Below, one piece after another: positions 9,987 to 17,870 of a stretch of DNA of 64,000 bases. Position numbers and translations under genes: made by a program. Source of the stretch: Azohydromonas caseinilytica (GTDB taxonomy: Bacteria > Pseudomonadota > Gammaproteobacteria > Burkholderiales > Burkholderiaceae_C). Location: assembly GCF_012927045.1 (NCBI RefSeq), contig NZ_JABBFW010000002.1:414801-478800 (forward strand). The letters run 5' to 3'. Position 1 is the stretch's first letter. Every line of letters starts with the position of its first letter. Below the pieces are notes generated by a model. The model was given only the letters and a program-made list of their open reading frames with translations, ran no database searches and was not told the DNA's origin.

Positions 9987-11327
9987 TCAGTTGAGCTTCT
10001 TGACCAGCACCAGCGAGCGCCGGTCCCAGTTGTACTTGCGCTTGCGCGCCTCGGGCAGCCAGTCCGGATCGACCTGCTGGAAGCCGCGCTTGACGAACCA
10101 GTGCTTGGTGCGCGTGGTGAGCACGAAGATGCTCTCCAGCCCCAGCGCCTTGGCGCGCTGCTCCACGCGCTTGAGGATGCGCTCGCCGTCGCCCTGGCTC
10201 TGCACCTGCGGCGAGATGGTCAGCGCGGCCATCTCGGCCGTGCGCGCCTCGGGGTACGGATACAGCGCCGCGCAGCCGAAGATCACGCCGTCATGCTCGA
10301 TGACGGTGTAGTTGGCGATGTCGCGCTCGATCTCCGTGCGCTCGCGCCGCACCAGCGTGCCGTCGCGCTCGAAGGGCTCGATGAGCTGCAGGATGCCGCC
10401 CACGTCGTCGCTGGTGGCCTCGCGCAGGCTCTCCAGCTTCTCGTCCACCACCATGGTGCCGATGCCGTCGTGAGTGAAGACCTCCATCAGCAGCGCGCCG
10501 TCCACCGAGAAGGGCAGGATGTGCGAGCGCTCCACGCCGCCGCGGCACGCGCGCACGCAGTGCTGCAGGTAGAACGCGGTGTCGGTGGGCAGCGTCGGGC
10601 GCGGCAGCGAGGCCAGCAGCCGCTCGGCCTCGGCCACCGACAGCTCGGTGTCGATGGGGCTCTCCGGGTCCTGCAGGTTCTCGCGGATGCCGGGCATTTC
10701 GGTGAGGAACAGCAGCTTGTCGGCCTGCAGCGCGACGGCGGTGGCGGTGGCCACCTCTTCCATCGCCAGGTTGAAGGCCTCGCCGGTGGGCGAGAAGCCG
10801 AAGGGGCTCAGCAGCACCAGGGTCTCGGAGTCGATGGCGCGGCGGATGGCGGCGGCGTCCACCTTGCGCACCACGCCGCTGTGCATGAAGTCCACGCCAT
10901 CGACGATGCCCACGGGCCGCGCGGTCAGGAAGTTGCCCGACACCACCCGCACCGTGGCGTTGGCCATGGGCGTGTTGGGCAGGCCCTGCGAGAAGGCGGC
11001 CTCGATCTCGAAGCGCAACTGCCCCGCGGCCTCCTGCGCGCAGTCCAGCGCCACCTCGTCGGTGATGCGCAGGCCGTGGCTGTAGCGCGAGGTGTGGCCC
11101 TTGGCCGCGAGCTGTTCGTTGACCTGCGGCCTGAAGCCGTGCACCAGCACCAGCTTGATGCCCATGGCATGCAGGATGGCCAGGTCCTGCGCGAACTGGT
11201 TGAGCTTGCCCGCGGCAATGGCCTCGCCGGCCAGGCCGATGACGAAGGTCTTGCCGTGGTAGGCGTGGATGTAGGGCGCGACTGCCCGGAACCAGGGGAC
11301 GAAGGTGTGCGGAAAGACGAGGCTCAC
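9987..11327 (-). CDS. argA: Amino-acid N-acetyltransferase / N-acetylglutamate synthase (ArgA)
   Basis: Acetylates glutamate with acetyl-CoA, the first step of arginine synthesis. The 446 residues comprise an amino-acid-kinase-like domain (FVIGLAGEAIAAGKLNQF, LVLVHGFRPQVNEQLA) that binds arginine for feedback inhibition, and a C-terminal GNAT acetyltransferase domain (about 300-446) with IFGCAALYPYPEARTAEMAA and SQGDGERILKRVEQRAKA, the acetyl-CoA loop. Start is GTG 11327, giving the usual N-terminus MSLVFPHTFVPWFRAVAPYI. It leads an argA-yggX unit and is divergent from hrpA, 185 bases away; I saw no ArgR box I could defend in that gap. Confidence 0.97.
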   Translation of the reverse strand: MSLVFPHTFVPWFRAVAPYIHAYHGKTFVIGLAGEAIAAGKLNQFAQDLAILHAMGIKLVLVHGFRPQVNEQLAAKGHTSRYSHGLRITDEVALDCAQEAAGQLRFEIEAAFSQGLPNTPMANATVRVVSGNFLTARPVGIVDGVDFMHSGVVRKVDAAAIRRAIDSETLVLLSPFGFSPTGEAFNLAMEEVATATAVALQADKLLFLTEMPGIRENLQDPESPIDTELSVAEAERLLASLPRPTLPTDTAFYLQHCVRACRGGVERSHILPFSVDGALLMEVFTHDGIGTMVVDEKLESLREATSDDVGGILQLIEPFERDGTLVRRERTEIERDIANYTVIEHDGVIFGCAALYPYPEARTAEMAALTISPQVQSQGDGERILKRVEQRAKALGLESIFVLTTRTKHWFVKRGFQQVDPDWLPEARKRKYNWDRRSLVLVKKLN

Positions 11328-11512
11328 GGCGGCGGCAGGGCGTGCGGGTTAATCCGGAATTCTTGCATGCCCCTGAAAGCAGGGCTTGCGACGGGATGCC
11401 CGGTTTGCCGCCGGATGGCACGCACCGTGCCCCGCGCGCATCTTCAGCGGCCAGGGCTTTACCCGGCATGGCCGGGTTGCCGTCAGGGGGCTGCGGATAA
11501 TCCCGCCCCGCG

Positions 11513-14500
11513 ATGCCCCCCATTTCCGATACCCGCCCCTCCGCCGCACCGGCCCAGAACCGCCCGGCCAAGAAACCTGCCGCACCCGGCGCGCCGGCGC
11601 AGCCGAATTTGAATACGAGCGTGAATCCGCAGGCCAAGGCCCCGGCCGCGCCCAGCGCCGGGACGAAGCCCGACGGCCCGCGCCGCCCCAACGCCGCCGT
11701 GCCGGGCCAGCCCCGGCCCGCTGCCGCGCAGCGCCGCCCCGACGCCGCGCCGCGCCCGCCGCGCGAGCCGTCCGCCGCGCGCCCGGCCACGCCGATCCCG
11801 CCCATCACCTTCCCGGAGAGCCTGCCCGTCAGTGCCCGGCGCGACGAGATCGCGCGCGCCCTGCGCGAGCACCAGGTGGTCATCGTCAGCGGCGAGACCG
11901 GCTCGGGCAAGACCACGCAGCTGCCCAAGATCGCGCTGGCCCTGGGCCGCGGGCGCGGCAACGGCGGGCGCCTGATCGGCCACACCCAGCCGCGGCGCAT
12001 CGCGGCCTCCAGCGTGGCCAAGCGCATCGCGCAGGAGCTGAACTCGCCGCTGGGCGAGGTGGTGGGCTACAAGGTGCGCTTCCAGGACCGGCTGCAGCCC
12101 GGCGCCTCGGTCAAGCTCATGACCGACGGCATCCTGCTGGCCGAGACCCAGGGCGACCCGGACCTGCGCGCCTACGACACGCTGATCATCGACGAGGCCC
12201 ACGAGCGCAGCCTCAACATCGACTTCCTGCTGGGCTACCTGCGCCAGCTGCTGCCGCGGCGGCCCGACCTCAAGGTCATCGTCACCTCGGCCACCATCGA
12301 CGCCGAGCGCTTTGCCAGGCACTTCGAGTCCGCCAAGGGCCCGGCGCCGGTGATCCACGTCTCGGGCCGCCTGTACCCGGTGGAGCAGCGCTGGCGCCCC
12401 TTCGAGGAAGGCAAGGACTTCGACCTCAACGACGCCATCGCCGACGCCATCGACGAGCTCTGGCGCGAGGGCCCGGGCGACGTGCTGGTGTTCCTGCCCG
12501 GCGAGCGCGAGATCCGCGAGGCGGCCGAGCACCTGCGCGGCCACCACCCGCCGGGCGTGGAAATCCTGCCGCTGTTCGCGCGGCTGTCGCAGCAGGAGCA
12601 GGACCGCGTGTTTGAAACCGGCGCGCGCCCGCGCATCGTGCTGGCCACCAACGTGGCCGAGACCTCGCTGACCGTGCCCGGCATCCGCTACGTGGTGGAC
12701 TCGGGCCTGGCGCGCGTGAAGCGCTACAGCTACCGCAACAAGGTCGAGCAGCTGCAGATCGAGCCGGTGAGCCAGGCCGCCGCCAACCAGCGTGCCGGCC
12801 GCTGCGGCCGCGTCTCCAACGGCGTGTGCATTCGCCTCTACGACGAGACCGATTTCGCCGGCCGCACCCGCTTCACCGACCCGGAGATCCTGCGCAGCTC
12901 GCTGGCCGGCGTGATCCTGCGCATGAAGAGCCTGCACCTGGGCACGGTCGAGGATTTCCCGTTCCTGGAGCCGCCGCCGCGCAAGGCCATCGCCGACGGC
13001 TACGCGCTGCTGGCCGAGCTGGGCGCGGTGGACGAGCGCAACGAGCTCACGCCCGTCGGTGGCGAGCTGTCCAAGCTGCCGCTGGACCCGCGCATCGGCC
13101 GCGTGATCATCGAGGCCCGCCAGCGCCATGCGCTCACCGAGGTGCTGGTCATCGCCAGCGCCCTGAGCGTGCAGGACGTGCGCGACCGCCCGCTGGAGCA
13201 GCAGCAGGCCGCCGACCAGAGGCACAAGCCCTTCGACGACGAGAGGTCCGAGTTCAACGGCTACCTGAAGCTGTGGAAGTGGCTGGGCGAATCCCGCGGC
13301 GGCGACGGCCAGGCGCACCGGCTCTCGGCGCGCAAGCACGAGGCGCTGCTGCGGGAAAACTTCATCAGCCCGCGCCGGGTGCGCGAGTGGCGCGACATCC
13401 ACTCGCAACTGCACACCGTGGTGGCCGAGCACGGCTGGCGGCTCAACGACACGCCCGCCACCTACGACCAGGTGCACCTGTCCATGCTCTCGGGCCTGCT
13501 GGGCAACATCGGCCTCAAGAGCGACGAGGACGACTGGTACCTGGGCGCGCGCGGCATCAAGTTCTGGCGCCATCCCGGCGCGCACCTGAGCAAGAAGCCC
13601 GGGCGCTGGATCGTGGCGGCGGAGCTGGTGGAGACCACGCGGCTGTTCGGCCGCGGCATCGCCGCCATCGAGCCGCAGTGGATTCCGGGCATCGCCGGCC
13701 ACCTGCTCAAGACGCAGCTGCTGGAGCCGCACTGGGAGAAGAAGGCCGCCGAGGTCATCGCCCTGGAGCGCGCCACGCTCTACGGCATCGTGGTCTACAA
13801 CAACCGGCGCGTGAGCTACGCCAAGCTGGACCCGGTGGGCGCGCGCGAGATCTTCATCCGCCAGGCGCTGGTCGAGGGCGAGTGGGACACCCGGCTGCCC
13901 TTCCTGGCCCACAACCAGAAGATGGTGCGCCAGGTGCAGGAGCTGGAGCACAAGTCGCGGCGCCAGGACGTGCTGGTGGACGACGAGCTGATCTTCGCCT
14001 TCTACGACCGCCACATTCCCGGCGACGTGTACAGCGGCGCCACTTTCGAACGCTGGTTCCGCCATGCGTCCAAGGCCGACCCGAAGCTGCTGCAGATCAG
14101 CAAGGAAGAGCTGATGCGGCACGAGGCCGCCGGCGTCACCAGCGAGGCCTTCCCGAAGACGATCCGCCTGGGCGGCATCGACTGCGGCGCCGCCTACCTG
14201 CACGAGCCCGGCGACGCGCGCGACGGCGTGACGGTGACGGTGCCCATCTACGCCCTCAACCAGGTCAGCGAGGAGCGCTGCGAATGGCTGGTGCCCGGCA
14301 TGCTGGCGGCCAAGGTGCAGGCGCTGCTCAAGAGCCTGCCGCAGCGCCCGCGCGCACGGCTGGTGCCGCTGCCGGAAACGGCAGCGGAGTTCGTGGAGCT
14401 CACGCCCTTCGGCGAGGGCGGCCTGACCGACACGCTCTTGAAATTCGTGCGCGAGCGCACCCAGCTGGCGGTGCAGCGCAATGACTTCAAGCTCGACATG

Positions 14501-15616
14501 CTCAGCCCGCACCTGTTCATGAATTTCAAGGTCGTGGACGAGCACGGCCGCCAGCTCGGCATGGGCCGGCACCTGCCCACGCTCAAGGCCGAGCTGGGCG
14601 GGCAGGCGCGCTCGGCCTTCCAGGCCCTGGCGGCGCTGAAGGTGAAGGCGGCCCCGGCCGCGCCCGCGGCGGCGCCTGCACCCGCGTCCGCGCCTGCGGG
14701 CGGCGGCGCACGGGTCGAGCGTGCGGCGGCCAAGGCCCCGGCGCCGGAAGCGGCGCCCGCCGAAGCCGCCCGGTACACCGCCTGGACCTTCGGCGAGCTG
14801 CCCGAGCTGATGGAGCTGAAGAAGGGCGGCCAGACGCTGGTGGGATTCCCGGCGCTGATCGACAAGGGCACGCACGTCGAGATCGAGGTTTTCGACGAGC
14901 CCGACGTGGCAGCCTCCAGGCACCGGGCCGGCCTGCGTCGGCTGGTGGCGCTGCAGATCAAGGAGCCTCTGAAGTACCTGGAGAAGAACATCCCGGACCT
15001 GCAGAAGATGGCGGTCTACTTCATGCCGCTGGGCACGCAGGAGGAGCTGCGCGAGCAGATCATCGACGTGGCGCTGGACCGCGCCTTCCTGGGCGAGCCG
15101 CTGCCCACCGACGAGTTCGGCTTCAAGCGCCGCATCGACGAGGGCCGCAGCCGCCTCAACCTCATTGCCCAGGAAGTGGCGCGCCAGGCCGGCGCGGTGC
15201 TGGCCGAGTACGCCGCCGCGGCGCGCAAGCTCAAGGACACGCGCAACCTGCCCAAGGAGGCGGCGGACGACATCCAGGCCCAGCTGCAGCGGCTGGTGCC
15301 CAAGCGCTTCATCGTGCAGACGCCCTGGAACGCGCTGCAGCACCTGCCGCGCTACCTCAAGGCGATCGTGATGCGGCTGGACAAGTGGCGCGCCGACCCC
15401 GCGCGCGACGCCCAGCGGCTGGCCGAGCTGCGCCCACTGGAGCAGCGTTTCCTGCGCCGGCTGGCCGAGCTGAAAGGCCAGCACGACGCGCGGCTGGACG
15501 AGTACCGCTGGCTGCTGGAAGAGCTGCGCGTGAGCTTCTTCGCCCAGGAGCTGCGCACGCCGCAGCCGGTGAGCGTGAAGCGGCTGGACAAGGCGTGGGC
15601 GCAGCTTTCCAGTTGA
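11513..15616 (+). CDS. hrpA: ATP-dependent RNA helicase HrpA (DEAH box)
   Basis: A 1367-residue DEAH-box RNA helicase. A disordered Pro/Ala-rich head of about 95 residues precedes the motor: Walker A GETGSGKT (127-134), QPRRIAA, DEAH at 227-230 (IIDEAHERSLNIDF), TSATID, TNVAETSLTVPGIRYVVDSG and QRAGRCGR. The helicase-associated and DUF3418 regions follow, interrupted by an Ala/Pro-rich linker near residues 1045-1085. HrpA rescues stalled or collided ribosomes in well-studied bacteria. ATG 11513 is the first in-frame start; the long head is common in this family in Burkholderiales. No partner gene is next to it. Confidence 0.97.
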   Translation: MPPISDTRPSAAPAQNRPAKKPAAPGAPAQPNLNTSVNPQAKAPAAPSAGTKPDGPRRPNAAVPGQPRPAAAQRRPDAAPRPPREPSAARPATPIPPITFPESLPVSARRDEIARALREHQVVIVSGETGSGKTTQLPKIALALGRGRGNGGRLIGHTQPRRIAASSVAKRIAQELNSPLGEVVGYKVRFQDRLQPGASVKLMTDGILLAETQGDPDLRAYDTLIIDEAHERSLNIDFLLGYLRQLLPRRPDLKVIVTSATIDAERFARHFESAKGPAPVIHVSGRLYPVEQRWRPFEEGKDFDLNDAIADAIDELWREGPGDVLVFLPGEREIREAAEHLRGHHPPGVEILPLFARLSQQEQDRVFETGARPRIVLATNVAETSLTVPGIRYVVDSGLARVKRYSYRNKVEQLQIEPVSQAAANQRAGRCGRVSNGVCIRLYDETDFAGRTRFTDPEILRSSLAGVILRMKSLHLGTVEDFPFLEPPPRKAIADGYALLAELGAVDERNELTPVGGELSKLPLDPRIGRVIIEARQRHALTEVLVIASALSVQDVRDRPLEQQQAADQRHKPFDDERSEFNGYLKLWKWLGESRGGDGQAHRLSARKHEALLRENFISPRRVREWRDIHSQLHTVVAEHGWRLNDTPATYDQVHLSMLSGLLGNIGLKSDEDDWYLGARGIKFWRHPGAHLSKKPGRWIVAAELVETTRLFGRGIAAIEPQWIPGIAGHLLKTQLLEPHWEKKAAEVIALERATLYGIVVYNNRRVSYAKLDPVGAREIFIRQALVEGEWDTRLPFLAHNQKMVRQVQELEHKSRRQDVLVDDELIFAFYDRHIPGDVYSGATFERWFRHASKADPKLLQISKEELMRHEAAGVTSEAFPKTIRLGGIDCGAAYLHEPGDARDGVTVTVPIYALNQVSEERCEWLVPGMLAAKVQALLKSLPQRPRARLVPLPETAAEFVELTPFGEGGLTDTLLKFVRERTQLAVQRNDFKLDMLSPHLFMNFKVVDEHGRQLGMGRHLPTLKAELGGQARSAFQALAALKVKAAPAAPAAAPAPASAPAGGGARVERAAAKAPAPEAAPAEAARYTAWTFGELPELMELKKGGQTLVGFPALIDKGTHVEIEVFDEPDVAASRHRAGLRRLVALQIKEPLKYLEKNIPDLQKMAVYFMPLGTQEELREQIIDVALDRAFLGEPLPTDEFGFKRRIDEGRSRLNLIAQEVARQAGAVLAEYAAAARKLKDTRNLPKEAADDIQAQLQRLVPKRFIVQTPWNALQHLPRYLKAIVMRLDKWRADPARDAQRLAELRPLEQRFLRRLAELKGQHDARLDEYRWLLEELRVSFFAQELRTPQPVSVKRLDKAWAQLSS

Positions 15617-15682
15617 GCTTGGCGGGCTGCATGCAGGCAGGGCTGCGGTAGCCCGGCAGCTGTTGCGGCACGCCCCCTGCTT

Positions 15683-15710
15683 CGTCATTCCCGCCTGCGC
15701 GGGAATGACG
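15683..15710. repeat. REP-like inverted repeat of the CGTCATTCCCGC type
   Basis: CGTCATTCCCGC (15683-15694) and GCGGGAATGACG (15699-15710) form a 12-bp hairpin with a 4-base loop in the hrpA-psd gap. This motif is a known dispersed extragenic palindrome in many Comamonadaceae genomes. It may act as a transcription end for hrpA; no T-run is present. Confidence 0.8.
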
Positions 15711-15825
15711 GAGTAGGGAGCGCGGCGCTTCTGCTCCGTGATGCACCGGAAGCTTCCGTAGCCCGGTGTGTGAGAAACCCCTCGCTACACTTTCCGGTTT
15801 GCCCTGACTTCCTCGGAACACCGCC

Positions 15826-16674
15826 TTGATCGACCGCCTCTCCGTCCTCATCCAGTACCTCCTGCCCAAGCAGGCGATGACCGTGTTCGCGGGGCGGGTG
15901 GCCTCCTGGGAGGGTGGGGCGGCCACGACGCGGATCATCCGCTGGTTCGTGCGCCGCTACGGGGTGGACATGTCGGAGGCGGTGAACCCTGACATCGCCA
16001 GCTACCGCAGCTTCAACGAGTTCTTCACCCGGGCGCTGAAGCCCGGCGCGCGGCCGCTGGCGGTGGCGGACCTGATCTGCCCGGTGGACGGCGCGGTGAG
16101 CCAGTTCGGCGCCATCGAGCGCGGCCGGATCTTTCAGGCCAAGGGCCACGACTACAGCGCCACGGCACTGCTGGGCGGCGACGAGGCGCTGGCGCGGACC
16201 TTCGAGGGCGGCAGCTTCGCGACCCTGTACCTCAGCCCCAAGGACTATCACCGCATCCACATGCCCTGCGACGGGCGCCTGGTGCGCATGGTGCACGTGC
16301 CGGGTGAGCTGTTCTCGGTGAACCCCGTCACCGCGCGCGGCGTGCCGGGGCTGTTCGCGCGCAACGAGCGCGTGGTGTGCGTCTTCGATGGCGCGCACGG
16401 TCCGTGGGTGCTGGTGCTGGTGGGCGCCACCATCGTGGGCAGCATGGCCACGGTGTGGCACGGCGTGGTCAACCCGCCGCGTCCGGGCCGGGTGCGCGAG
16501 TGGAATTACCGCGACGGCGCGCCCATCGAGCTCAAGCAGGGGCAGGAGATGGGCCGCTTCCTGCTCGGCTCCACGGTGGTGATGCTGTTCCCGCAGCGCG
16601 GGCTGAAGTGGAACCCGCTGTGGAAGCCGCTGCACCTCATCAAGCTGGGCGAGCCCATGGCCGTGCGCGGCTGA
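15826..16674 (+). CDS. psd: Phosphatidylserine decarboxylase proenzyme (Psd)
   Basis: Makes phosphatidylethanolamine from phosphatidylserine at the inner membrane. The proenzyme cleaves itself at the LGST motif, seen in FLLGSTVVMLF near residue 247, creating the pyruvoyl cofactor from the Ser. Other landmarks are FNEFFTRALKPGARP, PVDGAVSQFG and LYLSPKDYHRIHMPCDG (the Asp and His of the self-cleavage triad). The 282-residue length is normal. The start is a TTG (15826), which gives the expected N-terminus IDRLSVLIQYLLPKQAMT. Confidence 0.96.
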   Translation: MIDRLSVLIQYLLPKQAMTVFAGRVASWEGGAATTRIIRWFVRRYGVDMSEAVNPDIASYRSFNEFFTRALKPGARPLAVADLICPVDGAVSQFGAIERGRIFQAKGHDYSATALLGGDEALARTFEGGSFATLYLSPKDYHRIHMPCDGRLVRMVHVPGELFSVNPVTARGVPGLFARNERVVCVFDGAHGPWVLVLVGATIVGSMATVWHGVVNPPRPGRVREWNYRDGAPIELKQGQEMGRFLLGSTVVMLFPQRGLKWNPLWKPLHLIKLGEPMAVRG

Positions 16675-16743
16675 GGCGCCCGGTCGGCCGCCACGGTTGC
16701 AGGCCGCTCACGGCGGCGCGGGGGGCTGTGAGCCCTGACCCGC

Positions 16744-17223
16744 TCAGCGGCTGGAGTGCTGCCGCGCCGCCAGGGAGCGGTGCCGCCGGGGCCCGCGCAC
16801 GACCGCCCGGATGGCGACGGTCAGCGCGGCGGTGGCCACCGCCGCGCCCAGCAGCGCCTGGGCCCAGATCGTCATGTTGGCGCCCAGGGTGTATTCCGAC
16901 CAGTGCGCCTGGGCGTAGTACGCCAGCACGCCGGTGCCCAGCGCGCCGTAGAAGCCCAGGCACAGTCCCGCCAGCACGCCCAGTCCCAGTACCGAGAAGG
17001 CCCCGGCCACGAGGCCGATGGCCGTCATGAGCGCCCAGCCCAGATAGACCGTTTCCCGCGTGATTTCCTGCGGCAGGTTGGGATAGAAAACCAGAAATTC
17101 CGCGTTGTGCGCCGAGTGGCCCAGGCTGGCCAGCCAGTACAGCGCCGCAAGAACCCAGACGCGCTTGGGCAACTTCAGTTTCTGGAAAAGGGTGGGCGTG
17201 GGTTTTTGATTCATGGGGAGCAT
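16744..17223 (-). CDS. Hypothetical four-helix inner-membrane protein
   Basis: I do not recognise this 159-residue protein. Its N-terminus is polar and basic (NQKPTPTLFQKLKLPKR); four hydrophobic stretches follow (VWVLAALYWLASLG, LGWALMTAIGLVAGAFSVLG, LGVLAGLCLGFYGALGTGVLAYY, IWAQALLGAAVATAALTVAI), and the C-terminus is basic. This predicts an integral membrane protein with four helices. ATG 17223 and ATG 17214 (three codons later) are both possible starts; neither has a strong ribosome-binding site. Codon usage matches the chromosome. It faces psd (convergent) and is divergent from the nirB region. Confidence 0.75.
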   Translation of the reverse strand: MLPMNQKPTPTLFQKLKLPKRVWVLAALYWLASLGHSAHNAEFLVFYPNLPQEITRETVYLGWALMTAIGLVAGAFSVLGLGVLAGLCLGFYGALGTGVLAYYAQAHWSEYTLGANMTIWAQALLGAAVATAALTVAIRAVVRGPRRHRSLAARQHSSR

Positions 17224-17597
17224 CGACTCGCAGCGCTTGAAACCCTGTGCCGGGTGGTCGCAGGGCAGGCACGCGAGGTGCCGTTTGCGCCATCAATTCA
17301 TGGTTTAGCGGCATGTTGACGCCGGATTTGAGAACCAAGGTGTCAGGTATTTCACGAATTGCGGGCTCGGGTATGGGCCAAGGGCTTCCGCCCGCATGCC
17401 GGCGCCACGGCTTTCCATCGTTGCCGCCGCGCCACTGGCGTCCCTGATGCCGCTGAGCCTCGCCGGCTCTCGCGCGGGCGCCATGCCGGTGCCCACGGCC
17501 TGTGCGGCGTGGTGCCCTCATGCGTCGCCTTGGTGCGCCAGGGCCGGCTTGGTGCAGCGAAATGGCCCGCGGTGGCCGGTGTGCACGGTGGAATTGG

Positions 17598-17614
17598 TTG
17601 GCACGGCTATTGCG
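17598..17614 (+). promoter_or_regulatory. Sigma-54 (-24/-12) promoter for the nirBD unit
   Basis: TTGGCACGGCTATTGCG has the -24 GG (17600-17601) and -12 GC (17612-17613) separated by 10 bases, and matches YTGGCACGrNNNTTGC throughout its conserved positions. Transcription would start near 17626. Sigma-54 dependence fits nitrogen-limitation control by NtrC of nitrite assimilation. Two copies of CTTGGTGC upstream (17529-17536 and 17548-17555) resemble NtrC half-sites, but their spacing is not the consensus one. Confidence 0.78.
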
Positions 17615-17870
17615 AAAGCCCAGGCACTTCCATCGCAATGCATCGAGGCGCCGCAGTTTCTGCCGGTCAACCTCCCGGGCCACAACGACGTGCGCCCGCC
17701 CGCGTCACGACGACAAAGGGCATTGCCCATTCCCGAACCCGCACTGCATTGATAACCGTCCGATGGGCCGGTTGCGCCGCCGCATGGGCTTTTGACAGCG
17801 GCCGGGTTCGGAGCCCTCTTCGCGCACCAGTTCGGCTGGCGTTGTTCATCACCCACGCATCGAGAAACCC
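17615..17870 (+). other. Long untranslated leader of nirB with competing hairpin segments
   Basis: The 17224-17870 gap holds no credible ORF. After the sigma-54 promoter about 245 nt remain before the nirB ATG. In it GCCCAT (17725-17730) can pair with an upstream GGGC (17718-17721), with ATGGGC at 17763-17768, or with ATGGGC at 17784-17789, the last directly followed by TTTT (17790-17793). Such mutually exclusive pairings are what an attenuator looks like, and nirB/nas leaders in other proteobacteria are controlled by ANTAR proteins (NasT/NasR). I could not assign the two-hexaloop ANTAR motif with confidence. The promoter-distal part 17224-17580 shows nothing definite. Confidence 0.4.

Noticed and set aside
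11483-15688. Very long minus-strand frame opposite hrpA, and similar ones opposite mfd (26344-29781) and the DUF748 gene (42311-46051)
   Set aside because: Same GC-rich antisense artefact; the sense frames carry full sets of family motifs.
17224-17600. Small plus-strand frames in the nirB upstream region as genes
   Set aside because: They overlap one another in several frames, lack ribosome-binding sites and have no domain; the region is better read as regulatory.
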